A DNA stretch of 11,487 nucleotides from contig CABUKY010000047.1 of the NCBI GenBank assembly GCA_902492185.1, positions 1-11,487 on the forward strand, in the 5' to 3' direction. Below are positions 1 to 7,119 of this stretch, piece after piece (positions within the stretch are counted from its first letter, which is position 1; each line of letters opens with the position of its first letter). A program made the position numbers and the translations under genes. The stretch is from an uncultured Collinsella sp. GTDB taxonomy: Bacteria > Actinomycetota > Coriobacteriia > Coriobacteriales > Coriobacteriaceae. The notes under the pieces were generated by a model, which ran no database searches, was not told the DNA's origin, and worked only from the letters and a program-made list of their open reading frames with translations.

Positions 1-34
1 CCGAATTGTTTCCTGGCTGTTTCGGGGGAGTGGA

Positions 35-1057
35 ATGAGCAAAGAGTGTGTCGAGCAGGTCGAAGGCGCAGGGGCTTCGGTGCCGATGACCGATATATCG
101 AACATTGATGTGCCCGAGGGCACCGACGAGCTCAGCCGCAACACCCGTCGCGCATGGCGCGACCGCCTGAACAGCGCTTCGACGCGCAAGATGATCACGG
201 GCGTCTTGGCTACGCTGGTGGGCGGTTCGTTTTGGGGCTTCTCGGGCACCAGCGCGAGTTTTTTGTTCGATACCTACCATGTCGATACGCTGTGGCTTAT
301 GAGCGTGCGTCAGATTCTCGCCGGCCTGCTCTTTATGGCTGTGGTTGTCACGCGCGACCGCGCACGCCTGGTCAAGCTTTGGACCACACCCGCCGATCGC
401 AAGCAGCTGCTGCTCTTTACCGCCTTTGGCCTGCTGTTCAACCAGTTTTGCTATCTTTCGGCCGTGCGCCTGACGAACGCCGGAACCGCGACGGTGCTCC
501 AGTGCCTGCAGCTCGTTATCATCATGGGCTACACCTGCGTGATCGATCGCCGCATGCCGCGTACTCGCGAAGTCATCGGCATTGGCCTGGCTCTGGGTGG
601 AACCTTTTTAATCGCCACCGGCGGCGACCCCACCAGCCTGAATATCTCGCCGCTTGGCCTGGCAGCAGGTCTTATGTGTGCGGTCAGCGCCGCGTGTATG
701 GCGGTGATTCCCGCCAAGATCCTGCCCGAATACGGCAGCCCCATCGTCACGGGCTCGGCAATGCTCACGGCGGGCGTGATCTCATGTGTCTTCGTGCAGC
801 CCTGGGCGCATGTGCCGGCACTCGACGCTGCCGGCGTCGAGGCGCTCGCGGTGTTCGTGGTTATCGGCTCGTTTTTTGCTTACATGCTCTATATGCAGGG
901 CGTTAAGGACATCGGCTCGGTGCGTGCGAGTCTCATCGGAACCGTGGAGCCCGTCTCGGCGACCATCACCAGCGCCGTTATGCTGGGCACGGTGTTTTTG
1001 CCGACCGACCTTATCGGCTTTGCCATGATCATCGTGATGATGTTCCTCACGGTGTAG
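35..1057 (+). CDS. DMT-superfamily (EamA) transporter, 340 aa
   Basis: This is a predicted inner-membrane exporter or permease of the drug/metabolite transporter superfamily; the substrate cannot be told from sequence. Two EamA repeats are visible, roughly residues 53-190 and 204-340. Each is a run of hydrophobic segments, about ten in all, and the second ends with the typical pattern of an EP pair before the last two helices (SLIGTVEPVSATI). The first 50 or so residues are polar and acidic, then turn Arg-rich (RNTRRAWRDR) just before the first helix, which suggests a cytoplasmic N-terminus longer than usual. The start at 35 is preferred because GGGGGAG lies five bases upstream; the later in-frame ATGs at 86 and 191 have no ribosome binding site. 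The last helix ends right at the stop, so there is almost no C-terminal tail. No terminator was found downstream. The family is confident, the function only general. Confidence 0.86.
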   Translation: MSKECVEQVEGAGASVPMTDISNIDVPEGTDELSRNTRRAWRDRLNSASTRKMITGVLATLVGGSFWGFSGTSASFLFDTYHVDTLWLMSVRQILAGLLFMAVVVTRDRARLVKLWTTPADRKQLLLFTAFGLLFNQFCYLSAVRLTNAGTATVLQCLQLVIIMGYTCVIDRRMPRTREVIGIGLALGGTFLIATGGDPTSLNISPLGLAAGLMCAVSAACMAVIPAKILPEYGSPIVTGSAMLTAGVISCVFVQPWAHVPALDAAGVEALAVFVVIGSFFAYMLYMQGVKDIGSVRASLIGTVEPVSATITSAVMLGTVFLPTDLIGFAMIIVMMFLTV

Positions 1058-1151
1058 CTGGCGCCGCTGCCAAGACGGAAAAGGTGTTGTGCCGCATTTT
1101 CGCCAATTGATGTCCGTGTCTGGAGTTTAGCTGTCGATGCTCAAAATGCCA

Positions 1152-1157
1152 TAAACT
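1152..1157 (+). promoter_or_regulatory. Possible -10 box for the DUF4012 gene
   Basis: TAAACT, in the AT-richest part of the 149-base gap between the transporter and the DUF4012 gene, fits the TAnnnT pattern of a sigma-70-type -10 box. There is no convincing -35 hexamer 16-18 bases upstream. An 8-base palindrome, TAACGTTA, follows at 1160-1167 and could be an operator or chance. This call is weak. Confidence 0.3.
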
Positions 1158-1206
1158 AGTAACGTTATGGACTTTTTCATTGCGACTCAATTGCGAGGAT
1201 TTCTTT

Positions 1207-3519
1207 ATGGCTGGTAATCACTTTAAGGGCAGCGATAGCGGCCGTCCTGCAGTTCCGCCGCGTCCGAACGGGGCTGGTAAGGCCGGCACGCCGGGCGGCG
1301 CTGGACAGGGCGGTTCCGGTAAGCGCGTGTCCCCGGGCGAGACGGCGATGTTTACCGCTCTGTACGAGCAGTCTCAAAAGGCAAAAAAGACCGGCCGTGC
1401 AAGAGGGAATGTCTTTGCGGGCGGTGCAACCTCCGCGTCGCAGCCGAGCGGGGCTCCTTCGGCACCTGCGAACAACGCAGGTGCTGCCAACGCCGCGAAT
1501 GCCGCCGGCAACGTTAATGCCGGCAAGGCCGACAACAATACTCCCTCTGCCGGTGGCGCGGGGCTTACGGGTAACCTTGGCACGATTTACACCGGCGCCT
1601 CCGAGACTGGCACGTTCGCCCGCCTGGATGATAGCGGTGCCGAGTTTGCGGGCTCGGGTTCCAAGGAAGATTATTACGATTTTGGCTTGAACTACGGTAG
1701 CGATGCTTCGTCGAGTTCGACCTCTGACGGTCTGGTCCGTCATCGCCATCGCAAGGGCGAGCGCAAAAAGCGTCACACCGGCGCCATTATTGCCGCTGTA
1801 GTCGCGGTGCTTCTCGTTGTGCTTGGCGCAGGCGGCTTTATGCTGCTTAACTCGGCAAAGACCGTAAAGAGCGAAGCGAAGGAGGCTGTCGAGATCGTCG
1901 GTGGCCTTAAGGATAAGGTCACGTCGGGCGATTTTTCGACGCTGCCTGACGACGCGAAGAAGATCGATGAGCTCTGTAACAGCATGAAGGCGGAGACCTC
2001 GAGCCCGCTGTGGACGGCGGCTTCGTTTATCCCGGTGTATGGCAGCGATATCAATGCGGCCCGCACCATGATTGACGCCCTGTCCGATGTCTCGAGCAAT
2101 GCGCTGGTTCCCATGGCCGACAACCTCTCGCAGGCTACGCCCGGCAAGCTGTTCCAGGACGGCATGATTAACGTGTCCGCGCTGCAGGCGGTCGCCGATT
2201 CGCTTTCCAGCAGCTCGAAGGTGTTCAAGAGCGCCAACGAGAAGGTCCAGGGCATTGGCGATACTCATATTTCCCAGGTGACCGAGCTGGTCGATAAGGC
2301 CAAGGACGGCTTTGCCACCCTCAACGGTGCGGTTGACGCGGCGGAGAAGGTCGCCCCCGTCCTTCCCCAGATGCTCGGCGCCAACGGCCAGACGCGCAAC
2401 TACCTTATGTACGCCATGAACAACGTCGAGATTCGTGCTTGCGGCGGCTTTGGCGGTTCGCAGGGCCTGATTTCGGTCACTGACGGCCAGATGTCGATTG
2501 GCGAGTTTGTTCCCCGCATTGGACTCAGCGAGGATGAGGCAGTCGAGAGCGTCGACGAAGAGGATGAGGCGCTGTTCGGCAACCACAGTAACCTGTACAA
2601 CTCGGGCAATACCTATTCGCCTGATTGGCCCCGCAACTCGCAGCGTGTCGCCGCGCTGTGGAAGTCCCAGTATGGACAGGACGTTGATGGCGTCATCGGT
2701 ATCGACCCGGTGTTCCTGCAGTATCTGCTGGGCCTGGTCGGTAATGTCTCGCTGCCCGACGGAACGGTTGTCGACGGCACCAACGCCGCAAAGGTCCTCA
2801 TGCACGATGTGTACTGGAACTATCCGGTCGAGGAGTCGGACGGCATCTTTGCATCCGTCGCCAGCGCTGCCTTCGACAAGATCCTTGGCGGTATCGGCGA
2901 TGTCGATGTTACGAAGCTTGTCAGCGCCGTTGAGCGCGGTGCCGAAGAGGGCCGCCTGATCGCGTGGATGAGAAACGATGATGAGCAGAATGCCATCAAA
3001 GAGACGGGCATTGACGCTTCGCTGCCCGATCCGGATGACCCGAGCGCCGATCCTGTTGCCGGCGTTTACTTTAACAACCTGAGCTTCTCCAAGCTCGACT
3101 GGTACCTGAACGCCGATACGCAGATTGGTCAGGGCGTGAAGAACGGTGACGGCACGTGCTCCTATCGCATCACCGTTACCCTGACGAACATCATGACGCA
3201 GGAGGAGGCTGGCAAGCTGCCCGACTACGTTGCGGCGAGCGCACCCGATGCCGCGCGTGACGACGAGCGTCTGAATGTCTCGTTGTTTGCCCCGACGGGC
3301 GGCAACATTACTGATCTGACCGTCGAGGGCACCCAGTTTGGTCTTGGCGCCGCTACGTGGCATGGAATCCCCTTCTATTCGGGCACCGTTGACCTGCATG
3401 CTGGCGAGACGACGACGATCACGTATACGCTGACCACGTCGGCCGAGGCGGGGGACAAGCCGCTTACGCTGCGTCAGACTCCTACATGCCAGGCGGCTCG
3501 CGACAGCGCGTCGGCGTAG
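1207..3519 (+). CDS. DUF4012 single-pass membrane protein, 770 aa
   Basis: The function is unknown. The protein belongs to the DUF4012 family, found in Gram-positive bacteria and sometimes near surface-polysaccharide genes. ATG 1207 is chosen over the in-frame TTG at 1180 because GAGGA sits at 1195-1199, seven bases before it. Residues 1-185 are low-complexity (Gly, Ala, Asn, Ser, Pro) and probably disordered. A basic stretch (RHRHRKGERKKRH) then precedes one hydrophobic helix at about 190-215, giving an N-in, C-out topology without a cleaved signal peptide. Residues 220-390 are helical and polar, with the family-like segment PLWTAASFIPVYGSDINAAR. The family hallmark NNVEIRACGGFGGSQG follows at about 405-420, and then a long extracellular domain. 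No catalytic motif is recognised. The next gene, glmM, is a wall-precursor gene, but a hairpin separates the two, so the link is only suggestive. Confidence 0.85.
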   Translation: MAGNHFKGSDSGRPAVPPRPNGAGKAGTPGGAGQGGSGKRVSPGETAMFTALYEQSQKAKKTGRARGNVFAGGATSASQPSGAPSAPANNAGAANAANAAGNVNAGKADNNTPSAGGAGLTGNLGTIYTGASETGTFARLDDSGAEFAGSGSKEDYYDFGLNYGSDASSSSTSDGLVRHRHRKGERKKRHTGAIIAAVVAVLLVVLGAGGFMLLNSAKTVKSEAKEAVEIVGGLKDKVTSGDFSTLPDDAKKIDELCNSMKAETSSPLWTAASFIPVYGSDINAARTMIDALSDVSSNALVPMADNLSQATPGKLFQDGMINVSALQAVADSLSSSSKVFKSANEKVQGIGDTHISQVTELVDKAKDGFATLNGAVDAAEKVAPVLPQMLGANGQTRNYLMYAMNNVEIRACGGFGGSQGLISVTDGQMSIGEFVPRIGLSEDEAVESVDEEDEALFGNHSNLYNSGNTYSPDWPRNSQRVAALWKSQYGQDVDGVIGIDPVFLQYLLGLVGNVSLPDGTVVDGTNAAKVLMHDVYWNYPVEESDGIFASVASAAFDKILGGIGDVDVTKLVSAVERGAEEGRLIAWMRNDDEQNAIKETGIDASLPDPDDPSADPVAGVYFNNLSFSKLDWYLNADTQIGQGVKNGDGTCSYRITVTLTNIMTQEEAGKLPDYVAASAPDAARDDERLNVSLFAPTGGNITDLTVEGTQFGLGAATWHGIPFYSGTVDLHAGETTTITYTLTTSAEAGDKPLTLRQTPTCQAARDSASA

Positions 3520-3547
3520 GGTTTTTCTGGTAGCGCAGATAATCGAG

Positions 3548-3553
3548 TACCAT
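3548..3553 (+). promoter_or_regulatory. Possible -10 box for glmM
   Basis: TACCAT fits TAnnnT and lies 50 bases before the glmM start. GATAAT at 3538-3543 is an alternative. Neither has a good -35 box. If TACCAT is used, transcription would begin near 3560, inside the first arm of the hairpin at 3557-3583, so glmM's own transcript would escape that hairpin. Confidence 0.3.
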
Positions 3554-3556
3554 TTT

Positions 3557-3589
3557 GGGGCGGACAGGCAATCTGTTCGCCCCTATTTT
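3557..3589 (+). terminator. Intrinsic-terminator-like hairpin between DUF4012 gene and glmM
   Basis: An 11-bp stem (3557-3567 with 3573-3583, one G-U pair, five-base loop GCAAT) is followed by TATTTT. It lies 37 bases after the DUF4012 stop codon. The glmM ribosome binding site (TAAGGAG, 3591-3597) begins two bases after the T run, so the hairpin could also influence glmM translation on read-through transcripts. Confidence 0.7.
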
Positions 3590-3602
3590 GTAAGGAGAGC
3601 GC

Positions 3603-4934
3603 ATGAAGTACTTTGGCACCGACGGCTTTCGTGGTGAGGCCAACGTTGGGCTGACGGTAGAGCACGCTTATAAGATTGGCCGTTTTGTGGGCTGGTATTA
3701 CGGCGCCAACCGCGAGCGCAAGGCACGCGTGATCGTGGGCAAGGACACGCGTCGCTCGAGTTATATGTTCGAGGCGGCGCTGGTGAGCGGCCTGGTCGCG
3801 AGCGGTGCGGACGCCTATATGCTGCACGTGATCCCCACGCCGGGCGTAGCGCATCAGACTGTGGAAGGCTGCTTCGATTGCGGCATCATGATCAGCGCGA
3901 GCCACAACCCGTTTTGCGATAACGGTATTAAGCTCGTCAACAGCGACGGCTTTAAGATGGACGAGGACGTGCTGGAGCTCATTGAGGACTACATCGATGG
4001 CAAGAGCGAGGTGCCGCTGGCAACGGGCAACCACATCGGCGCCACGGTGGACTACATGCAGGGTCGCAACCGCTACATTGCTTCGCTCATCGCCAGCGCG
4101 AACTTTTCGCTGCAGGGCGTCAAGATCGGCATCGATTGCGCCAACGGCTCGGCATCCTCGGTGGCCAAGCCGGTGTTTGACGCGCTGGGCGCCGATGTGC
4201 GCGTGATCAATGCCGCGCCCGACGGCTTTAACATCAATGTCGACTGCGGCTCTACGCATATTGAGCGCCTGCAGCGCCACGTGGTGGAGCAGGGCCTGGA
4301 TGTGGGCTTTGCCTACGACGGCGATGCCGACCGCTGCCTGGCCGTGGACGAGCGCGGCCGCGTGGTCGACGGCGACCAGATCTTGTACGTGTGCGGCGTG
4401 TACCTGAACAAGCACGGGCGTCTCTCGGGCGGTACCGTGGTGCCGACGATCGCCAGCAATTTTGGCCTGATCAAGTCGTTGGAGCTTGCCGGACTGAGCG
4501 CCGTGACCAGCGGCGTGGGCGACCGTCACGTGTATGCCAAGATGCGCGAGGGCGGCTACAGCCTGGGCGGCGAGCAGACGGGCCATACGATCTTTGGCGA
4601 TATCGAGCGCACGGGCGACGGCATTATGACCTCGCTGCGCGTGATGGAAGTGATTCGTGCCGAGCGCGAGACGCTCTCGCAGCTCACGGCTCCGTGCAAG
4701 CTGCTGCCACAGGCGCAGGTGGCCGTGCACGTGGCGGACAAGGACGCCGCGCTCGAGAACATGGGCGTGCAGAACGCCATCGCCGAGGCCGAGGCTGCGC
4801 TGGCAGGCGAGGGCCGCGTGCTCGTGCGCAAGAGTGGAACCGAGTCGGTTATCCGCGTGCTGGCCGAGGCGCCCGACCAAGCATCCGCCGATGCCGCCAT
4901 GAAGCGCATCGCCGCCGCGCTGGAAGCTCTGTAA
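3603..4934 (+). CDS. glmM: Phosphoglucosamine mutase GlmM, 443 aa
   Basis: The enzyme converts glucosamine-6-phosphate to glucosamine-1-phosphate in the cytoplasm, on the path to UDP-N-acetylglucosamine for peptidoglycan. The length is typical of the family (about 445 aa). All the alpha-D-phosphohexomutase landmarks are present in order: the opening KYFGTDGFRGEAN; the phosphoserine loop SASHNP (residues 98-103, catalytic Ser100); the magnesium loop DGDADR (Asp239, Asp241, Asp243); the sugar-binding loop GEQTGH (323-328); and the phosphate-binding loop with SGTE at 411-414. The GDRHVYAKM and ERTGDGIMT stretches favour GlmM over phosphomannomutase. The phosphate loop reads RKSGTES where many GlmM proteins have RPSGTEP. 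The start at 3603 has TAAGGAG five bases upstream. Downstream it converges on the M32 peptidase gene across a shared terminator. Confidence 0.94.
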   Translation: MKYFGTDGFRGEANVGLTVEHAYKIGRFVGWYYGANRERKARVIVGKDTRRSSYMFEAALVSGLVASGADAYMLHVIPTPGVAHQTVEGCFDCGIMISASHNPFCDNGIKLVNSDGFKMDEDVLELIEDYIDGKSEVPLATGNHIGATVDYMQGRNRYIASLIASANFSLQGVKIGIDCANGSASSVAKPVFDALGADVRVINAAPDGFNINVDCGSTHIERLQRHVVEQGLDVGFAYDGDADRCLAVDERGRVVDGDQILYVCGVYLNKHGRLSGGTVVPTIASNFGLIKSLELAGLSAVTSGVGDRHVYAKMREGGYSLGGEQTGHTIFGDIERTGDGIMTSLRVMEVIRAERETLSQLTAPCKLLPQAQVAVHVADKDAALENMGVQNAIAEAEAALAGEGRVLVRKSGTESVIRVLAEAPDQASADAAMKRIAAALEAL

Positions 4935-4944
4935 GGTAGTCATT

Positions 4945-4980
4945 GGGGACGTTCTTAAACGACTAGGTGGAAAGGGGACG
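4945..4980. repeat. GGGGACG direct repeat beside the glmM terminator
   Basis: GGGGACG occurs at 4945-4951 and again at 4974-4980, and its complement CGTCCCC at 5000-5006. The first copy could compete with the second for the 3' arm of the terminator. The segment around the first copy also has an internal CGTT/AACG inversion. It could be the edge of a dispersed intergenic repeat, which cannot be tested from one window. Confidence 0.4.
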
Positions 4981-5009
4981 CTGCGGATTGGTTCCGCGGC
5001 GTCCCCTTT
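4971..5009. terminator. Bidirectional intrinsic terminator between glmM and the M32 peptidase
   Basis: A 17-bp stem pairs 4971-4987 with 4993-5009, with a single G-U pair and the five-base loop TTGGT. It is flanked by AAA on one side and TTT on the other, so it reads as a terminator from both strands. It lies 36 bases after the glmM stop and 22 bases beyond the peptidase stop, between two converging genes, as expected for a shared terminator. The T runs are short. Confidence 0.85.
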
Positions 5010-5031
5010 GCGTTGGCGTGTCGGTTATGCC

Positions 5032-6615
5032 TTACAGCTCGTAGAGCGTGGTGAACTTGTCCTGCAGGTAGCTGCAGTAGTAGCGGGCATCGAACGCCAT
5101 GCCGCACGCGCCCTTGATGAGCTCCGGCGCGTCCTTGGCGCGGCCCCACTGCCAAATGTGCTCGCCCAGCCAGGCGCGGACAGGTGTCAGGTCGCCGCTC
5201 GCGCAGGCGCCGGTAAGGTCGACACCGTCGCGGCACATGGCCGGCACAAACATGGCATCGTAGGCACTGCCCAGCGCATACGTGGGGAAGTAGCCAAACG
5301 AGCCGCCGCTCCAGTGCGTATCCTGTAGGCAGCCGTGCGTGTCGTCGGGAACGGGAATGCCCAGGTACTCATCCATAAAGCGATTCCAAAGCGCGGGGAT
5401 GTCCTTGGCCGTGGCCTCGCCGGTAAACAGCATGCGCTCGATCTCGTAGCGCACCATAACGTGCAGCGGATAGGTGAGCTCGTCGGCCTCGGTGCGGATC
5501 AGCGAAGGCTGCGCGATGTTCACGGCGTGGTAGAGCGTGTCCTCGTCGACGTCGCCGTAGACCTCGGGTGCGTGGCGGCGCAGCACCTCGAGCAGCGGTC
5601 CCATAAAGGCACGGCTGCGGCCCACGGTGTTCTCAAAGAAGCGGCTCTGGCTCTCGTGGATGCCCATGGAGGTGCCGCCCTCCAGGCAGGTGCGCGCATA
5701 GGCGGGATTGACGCCCAGCTCGTACATGGTGTGCCCCGCCTCGTGGATGATGCTGTAGACGTTGGAGATGCAATCGTCCTCGTAGATGTGTGTCGCGATG
5801 CGCGCGTCACCCACGGCAAAGCCCTCGCTAAACGGGTGCTCGGTAAAGGCAAGCGTGGTGTCGTCCAGGTTCAGGCCGACGAGCTTCATCAGGTCGAAGC
5901 TCATGGCGCGCTGGGCGGCCTCGGGCACGCGGGCGTGCAAAAAGTCGGCAGCGGGCTGCTGGCCGCGCTCGCCGATGGCGTGCACGAGCGGCACGACCGT
6001 GGCCTTGACCTCCTCGCAAAACGCGTCGAAGCTCTCGGCAGAAAGGCCGCGCTCGTACTGGTCGAGCCAAACGTCGTATGGGTCGCGCTTGGGGTCCATG
6101 AGTTCGGCCTGATGCTTAAGTTGGGCGACGATTCTATCCACATAGGGCTCAAAGCTCGCCCAGTCGTTGGCCGTCTTGGCCTTATGCCACACGGCGTCGG
6201 CCTCGCAGGTGAGCCTGGTCCAGGCCTCGGCCTCCTCGGTAGGAATAACGCTTGCCTCGCGCTGGTCGCGGCCGAGCACGCGAATCTCGTCGAGCAGCTG
6301 CGGGTCGTCTACGTGTCCGCCTGCAACCGTCTCGCGCGCTAACGAGCGTACGAGCTCAACGGACTTCTCGCTGGTCAGCAGCTTGTGATGCTCGCCGGCA
6401 AGCGTGCCCATGGCGTCGGCACGGGCGGCAGCGCCGTTGGCAGGAGCAATCGTCGCCCCATCGAACTCGGCAATCTTGAGCAGGTACTCGCGAGTCCACA
6501 GCTTGCCCTCGAGTTTGCGGAACTTTTTGACGGCCTTGTCGACTTTAGCGGCCTTGACGCCCTTGGCGGCCTTTGCCACGGCGGCCTTGGCCTTCTTATC
6601 GAGTTTCTTTCCCAT
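5032..6615 (-). CDS. Family M32 metallocarboxypeptidase, 527 aa
   Basis: This is a zinc carboxypeptidase (thermostable carboxypeptidase Taq type) that removes C-terminal amino acids from peptides, probably in the cytoplasm as no signal peptide is seen. The zinc site HEAGH is at residues 291-295 with Glu292 as the catalytic base, and HESQ at 320-323 probably gives the third ligand, Glu321. The other M32 signatures are also present: HPF at 260-262, DARIATH at 270-276 (the DxRxT motif), IRTEADELTY at 373-382 and LQDTHWSGGSFGYFPTY at 430-446. The length is close to the usual 500 aa, plus about 30 extra N-terminal residues made almost only of Lys, Ala and Val. The start is supported by TTAAGGA six bases upstream (complement of 6622-6628). 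It is divergent from the pheST leader and shares a terminator with glmM. I found no convincing promoter on this strand. Confidence 0.94.
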   Translation of the reverse strand: MGKKLDKKAKAAVAKAAKGVKAAKVDKAVKKFRKLEGKLWTREYLLKIAEFDGATIAPANGAAARADAMGTLAGEHHKLLTSEKSVELVRSLARETVAGGHVDDPQLLDEIRVLGRDQREASVIPTEEAEAWTRLTCEADAVWHKAKTANDWASFEPYVDRIVAQLKHQAELMDPKRDPYDVWLDQYERGLSAESFDAFCEEVKATVVPLVHAIGERGQQPAADFLHARVPEAAQRAMSFDLMKLVGLNLDDTTLAFTEHPFSEGFAVGDARIATHIYEDDCISNVYSIIHEAGHTMYELGVNPAYARTCLEGGTSMGIHESQSRFFENTVGRSRAFMGPLLEVLRRHAPEVYGDVDEDTLYHAVNIAQPSLIRTEADELTYPLHVMVRYEIERMLFTGEATAKDIPALWNRFMDEYLGIPVPDDTHGCLQDTHWSGGSFGYFPTYALGSAYDAMFVPAMCRDGVDLTGACASGDLTPVRAWLGEHIWQWGRAKDAPELIKGACGMAFDARYYCSYLQDKFTTLYEL

Positions 6616-6736
6616 ACCGTATCCTTAATCTCGCAGGCCGAGCGCCGCAGGCGGGTGCGCGGCCAGTTTGCACAGCTACCTGCCTTGTACCCAGCGCGAA
6701 CAAAACGGAACGCGGCGATGCGCTCGCGAAATGTGT

Positions 6737-6742
6737 TATCCT
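6737..6742 (+). promoter_or_regulatory. Probable -10 box of the pheST T-box transcript
   Basis: TATCCT fits TAnnnT and lies 12 bases before the first base-paired nucleotide of T-box stem I, so transcription would begin near 6749, as expected for a T-box RNA. A register one step later (CCTATAG) is also possible. No clear -35 box was found. Confidence 0.5.
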
Positions 6743-6972
6743 ATAGCCCAATGCGTTGACGGAGAGGGTTTTGCCCGCCGCGTCGCCGGCAAGAGAGGGA
6801 AGGTCATGGGCTGCAAGCCTTCCTGCGGTGGCAAGGGCCAAGCGTTCACTCCCGAGCAGCGACCTCAACGGGCACGCGGCCAGTGGCAGCAAAGTCCCAG
6901 TAGGGAAGCCGTGAGCCTCGCGACAAGAGGCACAGAGTGGGCGCGGCGGGCCAGACATCCGCCGGGTCAAAC

Positions 6973-7002
6973 AAGGTGGTACCGCGGAATTCAACCGTCC
7001 TT
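6973..7002 (+). promoter_or_regulatory. T-box antiterminator
   Basis: AAGG (6973-6976) can pair with CCTT (6999-7002), and GCGG (6984-6987) with CCGT (6995-6998), leaving the seven-base TGGTACC bulge that binds the tRNA acceptor end. This is the standard T-box antiterminator shape. It uses bases 6995-7002, which are also the 5' arm of the terminator, so the two folds exclude each other. Confidence 0.9.
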
Positions 7003-7034
7003 GGGCAATGTACATGCCCGAGGGCGGTTTTTTT
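6995..7034 (+). terminator. T-box attenuator terminator upstream of pheS
   Basis: A 13-bp stem pairs 6995-7007 with 7015-7027 (two G-U pairs, loop ATGTACA) and is followed by seven T residues (7028-7034). It should form when tRNA-Phe is charged and stop transcription about 85 bases before pheS. Confidence 0.95.
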
Positions 7035-7119
7035 GTTACCGAACCGGGCCGCGCATCCGCAACATCGGGCGGCGTCAGCCGTCCCGGAGCGCGGATGTGC
7101 GAGAGACGAAAGGGAAGAC

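Larger units (their letters stand above)
6754..7034 (+). ncRNA. T-box riboswitch (phenylalanine) controlling pheST
   Basis: The leader RNA senses uncharged tRNA-Phe and then lets transcription continue into pheS. Stem I is closed by CGTTGA (6754-6759) with TCAACG (6865-6870), and a second helix pairs GGAG (6761-6764) with CTCC (6849-6852). Immediately before CTCC is TTC (6845-6847) followed by A, which fits a UUC phenylalanine specifier codon read by anticodon GAA. Stem III pairs CGGCGG (6944-6949) with CCGCCG (6959-6964). The conserved T-box AAGGTGGTACCGCG occupies 6973-6986. Its TGGT (6977-6980) would pair with the tRNA NCCA end, and the final T calls for discriminator base A, as expected for tRNA-Phe. 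The region between stems I and III (6871-6943) was not folded with confidence. Confidence 0.94.

Noticed and set aside
1177..3399. A 740-codon open frame on the minus strand opposite the DUF4012 gene.
   Set aside because: It is a mirror of GC-rich codon bias. The product is Arg/Val/Leu/Ala-rich with no recognisable domain, and the plus strand holds a family-matching gene with a good ribosome binding site.
3474..4943. A 489-codon minus-strand open frame opposite glmM.
   Set aside because: It is a His/Ala/Val-rich shadow of glmM with no family features, and every GlmM motif is on the plus strand.
5335..6342. A 335-codon plus-strand open frame opposite the M32 peptidase.
   Set aside because: The composition is that of an antisense shadow; the minus strand has the complete M32 motif set.
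6616..6736. A minus-strand promoter for the M32 peptidase (TAGCTG or TACAAG with TTGTTC).
   Set aside because: Spacings of 19 or 10 bases and poor hexamer matches make these no better than chance.
6937..7119. Extension of pheS upstream to 6937 in the same frame.
   Set aside because: This stretch is the T-box stem III, antiterminator and terminator RNA, and the true start at 7120 has a ribosome binding site and the normal PheS N-terminus.
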